This document shows, piece after piece, positions 17,464-24,899 of a stretch of DNA of 64,000 nucleotides (position 1 is the first letter of the stretch; each line of letters starts with the position of its first letter). A program made the position numbers and the translations under genes. Under the pieces are notes generated by a model that saw only the letters and a program-made list of their open reading frames with translations, ran no database searches and was not told the origin of the DNA. The stretch lies in contig NZ_JAILYM010000003.1 in NCBI RefSeq assembly GCF_020179425.1, positions 62,001 through 126,000 of the forward strand, written 5' to 3'. The stretch is from Novosphingobium percolationis. Its GTDB lineage: Bacteria; Pseudomonadota; Alphaproteobacteria; Sphingomonadales; Sphingomonadaceae.

Positions 17464-18693
17464 TCAGCCGGGGTTGAGCACGACGTCGAGGTTCTTCAGC
17501 CCGTTGAGGAAGTTCGAGCGGAAGCGCCGCGAGGGGCCGGTCACTTCGAAGGATGCGACGCGATCGGCAAGTATGTCAAACGCCACGCGCAACTGCATTT
17601 CGGCAAGGCGCGAACCGACGCAGACATGCTGGCCAAAGCCGAAGCCGACGTGCGGGTTCTTCGCGCGTGCGATGTCGAAGCGGTCGGCGTTTTCGAACAC
17701 GCCTTCGTCGCGGTTGGCGGAGGCGTACCAGAGCACGACCTTGTCGCCTTTGCGGATGGCCTTGCCGCCCAGTTCGGTGTCCGCCATCGCGGTGCGGCGC
17801 ATGTGCAGGACCGGGCTGGCCCAGCGGACCATTTCGGGTGCGGCGGTCTTGAGCAGGCTGCGGTCGGCGCGCAGCGCCTGCCACTGATCGGGGTTTTCGC
17901 TGAACGCGCGCACGGTGTGCGACAGCGAATTGCGCGTGGTCTCGTTGGCGCCGACCAGCACGAGGATCATGTTGCCGAGGAAGTCGCGAAAGGGCACCGG
18001 CTCGCCGTTCAGCTCCATGTTGGCGAGCAGCGTGGCGATATCGTGCGAAGGGCTGGCCCGGCGCGTTTCGAAAAGCTCGCTGGCAAAGCCGACGAACTCC
18101 GCGAGCGTGGCGGCCATGGCTTCAGGGCTCTGGCGGAAGTCGGGATCATCCTCGCCGACGAAGGCGTTGGTCCAGTGATACAGCTCGCGCCAGAGGTCGG
18201 GCGAGAGACCCAGCAGTTCGCACAGCGTCAACAGCGGCAGCGGGGCCGACAGCAGCGGCACGAGGTCCACCGGCTCGCCAAGCGGGATCGCGTCGATCAG
18301 TTTGAGCGCCCGCTCACGGATGCGCGCCTCGATATCGCCGAGCCGCGCGGGCGAGACGGCGGGCATGATGTGCTTGCGATACTGGGTATGGCTGGGCGGA
18401 TCGCGCGATATAAAGGCATGGCCGATGGCACTGTCGCCCGCGCCGACCACGCCGACTTCGTTTTCGTTGAAGATGCGGTGGCCGCCGTTGTCGTAGGCTG
18501 AGGAGAACAGCACCGGGTTCTTGGACACGGTGATGATGTCGGGCTGGCGCATCACCGACCAGAAGCCAGCGCCGTCGCTCTCCGGCGTCCAGTGGACGGG
18601 ATCTTCGCGGCGCAGGGCCGCGAAGAGCTCCCAAGGGACCCCGGCTTCGTAAAGCGCAGGATCCTTGAGGTCGGTCGAAAGGTCGATCGCCAT
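17464..18693 (-). CDS. Cytochrome P450
   Basis: 409-residue soluble bacterial P450 monooxygenase. It has the I-helix LVGANETTRNSLSHT (about 245-258), the K-helix pattern EMVRWASPVLHMRRTA and the haem loop FGFGQHVCVGSRLA (axial Cys about residue 355). The FISRDPPSHTQYRKHIMPAVSP segment is typical of sterol, terpene and fatty-acid hydroxylating bacterial families. The exact substrate is not deducible. It needs ferredoxin and reductase partners, which are not in this window. Its ATG overlaps the TonB receptor stop as ATGA, so uptake and oxidation of one compound are probably coupled. Confidence 0.95.
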   Translation of the reverse strand: MAIDLSTDLKDPALYEAGVPWELFAALRREDPVHWTPESDGAGFWSVMRQPDIITVSKNPVLFSSAYDNGGHRIFNENEVGVVGAGDSAIGHAFISRDPPSHTQYRKHIMPAVSPARLGDIEARIRERALKLIDAIPLGEPVDLVPLLSAPLPLLTLCELLGLSPDLWRELYHWTNAFVGEDDPDFRQSPEAMAATLAEFVGFASELFETRRASPSHDIATLLANMELNGEPVPFRDFLGNMILVLVGANETTRNSLSHTVRAFSENPDQWQALRADRSLLKTAAPEMVRWASPVLHMRRTAMADTELGGKAIRKGDKVVLWYASANRDEGVFENADRFDIARAKNPHVGFGFGQHVCVGSRLAEMQLRVAFDILADRVASFEVTGPSRRFRSNFLNGLKNLDVVLNPG

Positions 18694-20921
18694 CAGAAAT
18701 CCACCCGGACGGAGCCGCCGAAGGTGCGCGGCAGCGACGGAACGAGGAAGTTGTAGGGGAAGCCCGCGCCGCGCAGGTCGAGGCCATAGACGTAAGTGCG
18801 CGCGTTGAAGAGGTTGCTGACGTAACCCTTGATCGTGAAGCGCCCGGTCTTGAACGCCGCCGTCACGTTGACCTTGGCATAGCCATCCTGCGCCAGCTCG
18901 GAATTGACCTGCGCCGAGCCAGTGGCATTCACCGCGTTGAACGGCGAGAAGTACTGCTGGCTGAAATAGGCCACGCTGGGCGAGATCGTCAGCTTGCCCG
19001 CGCTGCCGTTGTAGGGCGTGATGTCGGCGCTGGCCTGCACCGTCCAGCTGGGCGCGAAAGGCAGGCGGTTGCCATCAAGCACGGTGCCTTGCAGCGCCAG
19101 CGTCTTGTAGCGGGCGTGCAGGTAGCCGACCGAGGCGTTGAGGCTGAGCATCGGCGAGACCTTGGCGCTGGCCTCGATTTCGCCGCCGTAGACTTCGGAC
19201 TTGGGCGCGTTGACCAGGAACGAGACCGGGCCGGGGCGCGTGTCCTGCACCTGCTGGTTCTTGTAGTCATAGTAGAACGCCGCGCCCGACAGCGTGAGCA
19301 TTCCAGCGATGCGGCCCTTGGCGCCCACTTCGAAGGCGTTGACCTTTTCCGGGTCGATGTAGCTGATGCCAGCCGACGAGGTGTAGCCGCCACCGTTGAA
19401 CGCCCCCGAGCGATAGCCGCGGTTGTAGCTGGCGTAGATCAGCGCGCCGCCATCGGTCTTGTAGGAAAGCGCAACGCGGCCGGTCAGCGCGTTGTTGCCG
19501 CCCTTCAGGCTGAAGCGCGCGTCGGGATCGTACGCGCAAGTGCCCGGAACGCCCGCGCAGAGGACGGTGGTGGCGAGCGGCGTCATCGGATCATCGACGC
19601 CGCCTGCGAACAGGTAGGCGTAGCCGTCCTTGTAGGTCGCGCGGTCCCAGGTGTACCGTGCGCCGAGCGTGAGGGTGAGCGAGCGGGCCAGTTCCACATC
19701 GCCTTGCGCGAACAGCGCAGTGGACGAGCGGCGCTGGTTGTAGTGCTGGAAGAAGCCGCCATCGACGCCCGGCGCCAATGCACTGCCGATGTTGAAGCGG
19801 TTGTCGGTGACGACGCGGTCCCAGCCGTAGAACGCGCCCGCGACAAGGCTGATCGCGTCGCTCGAATAGTTGAAGCGGGCTTCCTCGCTGAACTGGTCGT
19901 AGTCCGACTGCCAGCGGATCTGGAGGATGTCGATCGGGCTGCCGTCTGCCGCCTGATCGAGATCCTGCTTGCCGCCATCGCGCGAGGTGATCGAGGTGAA
20001 GGTCAGCTTGTCGTTGATTTCATAGGCGATGTTGGCGGAAAAGCCCCAGGCGTCGGTGTTGGCCTTGCCGATGCGGTTCTCGTTGGTCTCGAAGAAGCCG
20101 AGGCCGCTGCGGAACGGCGCGAAACCGTGCACGGCGGTGCCGGTGCCGCGATCGCGCCCGCCATAGGCCTTGAGCTTGATGTCGAGCGCGCCGTCGCCGG
20201 GCTTGATCCGCAGCATGGCGCGGCCCTGCAGCGTATCCTGCGCGTAGGGATCGCGCGCGCCGGGGGCGACGTTCTTCATCTGCCCGTCGCCGTTGACGAG
20301 GTTGCCCGCCACGCGCAGGCCGACGTGGTCTTCGACCAGCGTGGTTTCGAGCGCGGCCTGCGCGGTCCAGGTGTTGAAGCGGCCATAGCCCAGTTCGCCA
20401 TAGCCTTCCGTGCCCGAGAGCGACGGTGCGCGGGTGATGAAGTTGATCGCGCCGCCGGTGGTGTTGCGGCCGAACAGCGTGCCCTGGGGCCCGCGCAGCA
20501 CTTCGACGCGGTCGAGATCGAACAAGCCCATGCCATGCGCGGTGCGGTTGGCGAGATATACGTCGTCGAGATAGACGCCGACGGGCGAGGCCTGGTTCGA
20601 GTTGTATTCGTTGGCGACCGAAATGCCGCGAAGCGAGAAGTTCGGCTGGGTCGAGCCATAGGGGCTGGAGATCTGCAGGTTGGGCACGGCCGATTGCAGG
20701 TTGGCCGAATTGGTGATGCCCTTGGTGGCGAGGGTTTCGCCGCCCACCGCCGAGATCGCGATCGGCACGTCGAGCAGCGACTGTTCGCGGCGCTGCGCGG
20801 TGACGACGATGACGCCGTCGTCGGCAGCAGCGGCGCCTTCCTGCGCCATCGCGGTGACCGGAGCTGCAAGGGGGGCGAACGTGCTGGCCAGCAGCAGCGC
20901 GCGCGAAAGGGGCCTGTTCAT
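18693..20921 (-). CDS. TonB-dependent outer-membrane receptor
   Basis: 742-residue outer-membrane transporter driven by TonB. The signal peptide MNRPLSRALLLASTFAPLAAPVTAMAQ is followed by DDGVIVVTAQRREQSLLDVPIAIS (TonB-box/plug start). The plug contains VLRGPQGTLFGRNTTGGAINFITR, and a 22-strand-type barrel ends in the aromatic terminus SVRVDF. The start at 20921 is supported by AGGGAG. It heads an operon with the P450 and AraC genes. The ligand is inferred to be a hydrophobic carbon source, because P450-linked receptors of this clade rarely serve siderophores. Confidence 0.93.
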   Translation of the reverse strand: MNRPLSRALLLASTFAPLAAPVTAMAQEGAAAADDGVIVVTAQRREQSLLDVPIAISAVGGETLATKGITNSANLQSAVPNLQISSPYGSTQPNFSLRGISVANEYNSNQASPVGVYLDDVYLANRTAHGMGLFDLDRVEVLRGPQGTLFGRNTTGGAINFITRAPSLSGTEGYGELGYGRFNTWTAQAALETTLVEDHVGLRVAGNLVNGDGQMKNVAPGARDPYAQDTLQGRAMLRIKPGDGALDIKLKAYGGRDRGTGTAVHGFAPFRSGLGFFETNENRIGKANTDAWGFSANIAYEINDKLTFTSITSRDGGKQDLDQAADGSPIDILQIRWQSDYDQFSEEARFNYSSDAISLVAGAFYGWDRVVTDNRFNIGSALAPGVDGGFFQHYNQRRSSTALFAQGDVELARSLTLTLGARYTWDRATYKDGYAYLFAGGVDDPMTPLATTVLCAGVPGTCAYDPDARFSLKGGNNALTGRVALSYKTDGGALIYASYNRGYRSGAFNGGGYTSSAGISYIDPEKVNAFEVGAKGRIAGMLTLSGAAFYYDYKNQQVQDTRPGPVSFLVNAPKSEVYGGEIEASAKVSPMLSLNASVGYLHARYKTLALQGTVLDGNRLPFAPSWTVQASADITPYNGSAGKLTISPSVAYFSQQYFSPFNAVNATGSAQVNSELAQDGYAKVNVTAAFKTGRFTIKGYVSNLFNARTYVYGLDLRGAGFPYNFLVPSLPRTFGGSVRVDF

Positions 20922-21223
20922 CGTATCGTCTCCCTGTTCGGGCCGGATGGGTCCGGCTTTCTCGATGACAGGGTGATAGGCGGGCGGCGCGGTAAAGGCT
21001 TTCCACACGATGACGCGAAAATTTGCACAATCTTGCGCGGGGGGATGGGTGGGAAAGGGGCAGGGCGATGCGCTCGCCGCCTTGACTTTCCGCCCCGTGT
21101 GCCCCTAGGGCGCGCACCGCACATCGGGTGCGTTTTTGCGCGCGCCCTTCATCCCGTCCGCTACGCCGAGTCCTGTCGAAGGGCGTTTCAGGATCCACCT
21201 GGGCAGGGTGGAGGAGTATATCC
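20922..21223. other. Divergent promoter region between TonB receptor and purA
   Basis: The 302-bp spacer holds both promoters. An inverted repeat CGCCCTTC (21142-21149) with GAAGGGCG (21177-21184) flanks CCGAGTCCTGTC and resembles a dispersed sphingomonad repeat. A strong GGAGGAG ribosome site precedes purA. No gene is seen. Confidence 0.5.
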
Positions 21224-22513
21224 ATGGCCAACGTAACCGTGATCGGCGCCCAGTGGGGCGATGAGGGCAAAGGCAAGATCGTCGACTGGCTGGCAAGCCG
21301 CGCCGATGCCGTGGTGCGCTTCCAGGGCGGCCACAACGCCGGGCACACGCTGGTGGTGGGCGAACAGGTCTACAAGCTTTCGCTGCTGCCTTCGGGCATC
21401 GTCACCGGCACGCTGTCGATCATCGGAAACGGCGTGGTGCTCGATCCGTGGGCGCTCAAGGCCGAGATCGAGAAGCTGACGACGCAGGGCGTGGTGATCA
21501 ACGCCGAAAACTTCGCCATCGCCGACAACTGCCCGCTGATCCTGCCGCTGCACCGCGACCTCGACGGCTTGCGCGAACAGGCCGCGGGCGCGGGCAAGAT
21601 CGGCACGACCGGTCGCGGCATCGGCCCTGCCTATGAAGACAAGGTTGGCCGCCGCGCGATCCGCGTGTGCGATCTCGCCCACCTCGATGCGCTCGATGTC
21701 CAGCTGGACCGCCTCTGCGCCCATCACGACGCGCTGCGCGCCGGCTTTGGCCAGCCGCCCGTCGATCGCGCCGCTCTGGTCGCCGAGCTGAAGGACATCG
21801 CGCCTTATGTGCTGCAGTTCGCCCAGCCGGTGTGGAAGCGGCTGAACAAGGTGCGCAAGGCCGGCGCGCGCATCCTGTTCGAAGGCGCGCAGGGCGTGCT
21901 GCTCGACGTCGATCACGGCACTTATCCCTTCGTCACCAGTTCGAACACGGTGTCGGGCACGGCGGCCTCGGGTTCGGGCCTCGGCCCCAATTCGACCGGC
22001 TTCGTGCTGGGCATCGTCAAGGCCTACACCACCCGCGTCGGGTCAGGCCCGTTCCCGACCGAGCTGGAGGACGCGACCGGCCAGCGGCTGGGCGAACGCG
22101 GCCACGAATTCGGCACCGTCACGGGCCGCAAGCGCCGCTGTGGCTGGTTCGATGCCGTGCTGGTCCGCCAGTCCTGCGCGATTTCGGGCGTGACCGGCAT
22201 CGCGCTGACCAAGCTCGACGTGCTCGACGGCTTCGAGAAGGTGAAGATCTGCACCGGCTACCGCCTGCGCGGAAAGGTGCTGGACTACTTCCCCAGCCAC
22301 GCCGCCGACCAGGCCGAAGTCGAACCGATCTACGAGGAAATGGACGGCTGGACGGGCACCACCGCGGGCGCGCGTTCGTGGGCAGACCTGCCCGCGCAGG
22401 CGATCAAGTATATCCAGCGCGTGCAGGAACTGATCGAAACCCCGGTGGCGCTGGTTTCGACCAGCCCCGAGCGCGAGGATACCATCCTCGTGCGCGATCC
22501 CTTCGTCGATTGA
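21224..22513 (+). CDS. purA: Adenylosuccinate synthetase
   Basis: Makes adenylosuccinate from IMP, aspartate and GTP, the committed step to AMP. It has 429 residues with all hallmarks: N-terminal [16 protein letters not shown] (P-loop with catalytic Asp), [11 protein letters not shown] (catalytic His), [36 protein letters not shown], and [13 protein letters not shown] near the C-terminal third. The start ATG follows GGAGGAG by a typical distance; an upstream in-frame ATG at 21128 lacks similarity. Confidence 0.98.
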   Translation: MANVTVIGAQWGDEGKGKIVDWLASRADAVVRFQGGHNAGHTLVVGEQVYKLSLLPSGIVTGTLSIIGNGVVLDPWALKAEIEKLTTQGVVINAENFAIADNCPLILPLHRDLDGLREQAAGAGKIGTTGRGIGPAYEDKVGRRAIRVCDLAHLDALDVQLDRLCAHHDALRAGFGQPPVDRAALVAELKDIAPYVLQFAQPVWKRLNKVRKAGARILFEGAQGVLLDVDHGTYPFVTSSNTVSGTAASGSGLGPNSTGFVLGIVKAYTTRVGSGPFPTELEDATGQRLGERGHEFGTVTGRKRRCGWFDAVLVRQSCAISGVTGIALTKLDVLDGFEKVKICTGYRLRGKVLDYFPSHAADQAEVEPIYEEMDGWTGTTAGARSWADLPAQAIKYIQRVQELIETPVALVSTSPEREDTILVRDPFVD

Positions 22514-22520
22514 GGCCCGC

Positions 22521-23027
22521 GTGCGCCGCCGCCTGATCCTGACGGGATGGGTGGCGGCGCTGCTGGCTGCGGGCACGGCGCGCGCTGCCGATCCCGTAGA
22601 GCTTCCCACTGCAGCCTCGGTGCTGGTGGAGAAGGCGGCGCGACGGCTGACGTTGTTCGATGCCTCGGGCGCGCCGCTGCGCGTCTTTACCGGGATCGCG
22701 CTGGGCGGCGCGCCGACCGGGGCGAAGCGGTACGAAGGGGACCGCCGCACGCCCGAGGGGCGATACGTAGTCGACTACGGCAACGAGGACAGCGCCTATC
22801 ACCTGTCGCTGCACATCTCCTACCCCGATTCGAACGACCGCGCGCTGGCGCAGGCGGCGGGACGCAGTCCGGGCGGACTGATATTCCTCCACGGTCAACC
22901 TAATGGATACGGAATGACCCGTATTCCCGGCGACTGGACCGATGGCTGTGTCGCGCTAAGTAACGAAGAAATAGAGGAAATATGGGGAATGGTAGCCGAT
23001 GGGACGCCCATCGAGATCCGACCTTGA
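22521..23027 (+). CDS. L,D-transpeptidase (YkuD family)
   Basis: 168-residue exported peptidoglycan-type L,D-transpeptidase, translated from GTG, 7 bp after purA. The signal is MRRRLILTGWVAALLAAGTARA. The catalytic segment reads IFLHGQPNG followed by IPGDWTDGCVALSN, with the nucleophile Cys in the TDGC form used by YafK/ErfK-like members. The 168-residue length means a catalytic domain only, without peptidoglycan-binding repeats. It may crosslink peptidoglycan or attach envelope proteins. It is probably cotranscribed with purA. Confidence 0.88.
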   Translation: MRRRLILTGWVAALLAAGTARAADPVELPTAASVLVEKAARRLTLFDASGAPLRVFTGIALGGAPTGAKRYEGDRRTPEGRYVVDYGNEDSAYHLSLHISYPDSNDRALAQAAGRSPGGLIFLHGQPNGYGMTRIPGDWTDGCVALSNEEIEEIWGMVADGTPIEIRP

Positions 23028-23071
23028 TCCAAAATAGAGGTATCGCCGATTGAACCGGCGCCCCTGTTCCC

Positions 23072-24109
23072 GTGATGTTCGCTCAGGAGAAATACGCAGG
23101 GGACAGCGTTCATGGGACAGACGGCCGCGCCGTTCGAATATCGCCCTTCCGGATCGGCGGACGGGGGGCAGGCCTTGGCGCGCTGGCGGTGTCGATCTTC
23201 GCCGATCGCGGCTATGTCCGCGCCGAAATGGCGGAGGATGCCGCCGCTGCAGGCCTGCGGGTGGCGCAGTCGGGCGAACTGGAGCGGTTGCTGGGCGAAG
23301 GGGCCACCCCTGCGGGCAACCTCGTGTTGGTCGATTGCCCCGTGGCCGAGGTTGCGCAACTGGCGGCGCTGGCGCGGCTGGATATCGACGCGGCGCGTAC
23401 CGGGTCGCATCTGGTGGTTTCCACCAGCATCGGGTCGCTCGACGACGTGTTCGGCTGCCTCGACCAGTCGGACGCGCAGATCCTTGTCACGCCGAGCCGT
23501 GCGGAACGGGTGATCGCGCTGGGCCGGGTGATGGCGCGTGCGGGCCATCGCGTGCGCGAACTGTCGGAGGAGGATCGGCTGTCGCTGCTGCGGCTGACCG
23601 ATCAGGTGACGCAGATCGCGCAGAAGCTGGAATCACTATCGGCCGGTCGCAACGTCGCCTCGGCAGAGACGTCGGCGTTCCGGTTCGGCGAGGCCGAGGG
23701 CGCGGAGGCGGGGCATGTCGACCAGGGCGACCGGCTGGTGCGCCCGCCGCGCCCGCCGCTGCCCGATCCGCGCCTCGTGCGCCGGATCATCCGCCATCGC
23801 CAGGCGCGCGCGCGGTTCCTGCCGCCCGACCTGTTCGCGGATCCGGCGTGGGACATGCTGCTCGATCTCACCGCCGCGCGCGAGGAGCATGTGCGCGTTT
23901 CGGTCACGTCGCTGTGCATCGCTTCGGGCGTTCCGCCGACCACCGCGCTGCGCTGGATCGGGCAGATGACCGACGCGGGCCTGTTGCAGCGCCTAGACGA
24001 TGAGACCGACCGCCGCCGCGCCTTCATCACGCTGACGGAAAAGGCGGCGGACGCGATCGCCCGCTACTTCGCGGAGGTGGGCGCACCAGCAGCGGCGGCG
24101 CTGGTGTAA
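23072..24109 (+). CDS. Winged-helix (MarR-like) DNA-binding protein
   Basis: 345-residue protein. An N-terminal receiver-like alpha/beta domain lacks obvious catalytic motifs (RGYVRAEMAEDAAAAGLRVAQSGELERLL...NLVLVDCP). A linker rich in Arg and Pro follows, then a C-terminal winged helix (about 265-340: VSVTSLCIASGVPPTTALRWIGQMTDAGLLQRLDDETDRRRAFITLTEKA). This layout is common in sphingomonads, where it is annotated as a MarR-like regulator; the target is unknown. The N-terminal residues before about position 20 are uncertain, because the leader is weakly conserved and a second ATG at 23112 lies in another frame. Confidence 0.78.
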   Translation: MMFAQEKYAGDSVHGTDGRAVRISPFRIGGRGAGLGALAVSIFADRGYVRAEMAEDAAAAGLRVAQSGELERLLGEGATPAGNLVLVDCPVAEVAQLAALARLDIDAARTGSHLVVSTSIGSLDDVFGCLDQSDAQILVTPSRAERVIALGRVMARAGHRVRELSEEDRLSLLRLTDQVTQIAQKLESLSAGRNVASAETSAFRFGEAEGAEAGHVDQGDRLVRPPRPPLPDPRLVRRIIRHRQARARFLPPDLFADPAWDMLLDLTAAREEHVRVSVTSLCIASGVPPTTALRWIGQMTDAGLLQRLDDETDRRRAFITLTEKAADAIARYFAEVGAPAAAALV

Positions 24110-24269
24110 AGCGGCCAGGCACCTGCGCTTGAAGGGGGGCAGGCTGGCGTCGGCGTACCGCGAGGCGCGCGGAGCGGTGTGCTGACCATCTGCGGACCAT
24201 GGCGGCAGGCAGGCGCTGTCGACGTTGGCCGGTCGCGGCGCGGAAATCATGGATTTTTCGTGGAAATCC

Positions 24270-24345
24270 TGGTGGGCGGTGACGGGCTCGAACCGCCGAC
24301 CCTCTCGGTGTAAACGAGATGCTCTACCAACTGAGCTAACCGCCC
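24270..24345 (-). tRNA. tRNA-Val (anticodon UAC)
   Basis: A complete 76-nt cloverleaf on the minus strand with encoded CCA. The acceptor GGGCGGT pairs with ACCGCCC, the D arm is AGCTCAGTTGGTAGAGC, the anticodon stem CTCG/CGAG carries loop TTTACAC (anticodon TAC), and the T arm GGCGGTTCGAGCCCGTC is complete. It is the attachment site of the island to its right: a copy of its 5' half plus upstream DNA recurs at 42807. Confidence 0.97.
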
Positions 24346-24381
24346 CTGCCCGGGAAGGGGCGCTATTGCGCGGTTTTTGGG
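24308..24381. repeat. attL, 74-bp direct repeat
   Basis: Starts at the anticodon loop of tRNA-Val, covers the tRNA 5' half (24308-24345) and 36 bp upstream. It is identical to 42807-42880 except 24366 (t here, c there). Confidence 0.93.
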
Positions 24382-24390
24382 GTTAGTCAA
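24362..24390 (-). promoter_or_regulatory. Promoter of tRNA-Val, -35 supplied by the island
   Basis: On the minus strand TTGACT (24385-24390), a 17-bp spacer and AATAGC (24362-24367) end 16 bp before the tRNA 5' end. The att repeat stops at 24381, so the -10 is in the shared core while the -35 lies in island DNA. At the right end the equivalent original -35 reads TTGACG with an 18-bp spacer (42885-42890). Confidence 0.6.
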
Positions 24391-24899
24391 TGCCGGCGGA
24401 GTGGCAGTAAGAGGCACCGAAGGACGTGGAATTGCATCCCCCGATGCAGAGAGTCCCACAAATGTCCCACATCAAAAAGCCAGGTGATCGCGCGGCACAC
24501 GCTTTGATTTCGGACCTTTCAATTTCCTCCGTTGCATTTGGCGACCGATCAGCGTGCCGGGCCGATATGCACCAAGTGATCCGATCCACCGCCGTTGGTC
24601 GGCCGCGCTTTGCTTGGCCTAGTGCGCTGCGAGAGACACTCTGGTCGAGTAGCGCGTCATGCATGCCTGATCTGCGTCGGGAGGCTTGGCCGCCTGCTTG
24701 ATCGGTCTTCAAAGGGCTCAATCCCGTGGGCGGGGGGGGGCGGGGCGAGCAACGGCGGCTGCACCCACTCGATGTGCTACACCTCAACAGCAGCACGTAG
24801 CCCCATTGCCTCGCGCCGCGATCGTCGGCATATCTCGCGCGTCCGCGCTGACGGGATACTTGTCGCCGGCGTTTCCTTTCAAGTCCGTGGGGACAGCCA
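24382..24899. other. Island left end without gene
   Basis: A 518-bp region between attL and hsdR. It holds the arm-type repeats at 24453-24471 and a G-rich tract at 24728-24745 containing a run of nine G. It presumably also holds the hsdR promoter. The short open frames in it match nothing known. Confidence 0.5.
24453..24471 (+). repeat. Putative integrase arm-type sites, left
   Basis: GTCCCACA-AAT-GTCCCACA, two direct repeats with an 11-bp period, 72 bp inside attL. A near-identical pair lies at 42723-42741, 66 bp inside attR in the same orientation. This is the layout expected for integrase arm-binding sites. Confidence 0.6.

Noticed and set aside
21085..21223. Purine riboswitch before purA
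   Set aside because: No aptamer-like three-way junction is visible; only a repeat-type hairpin is seen.
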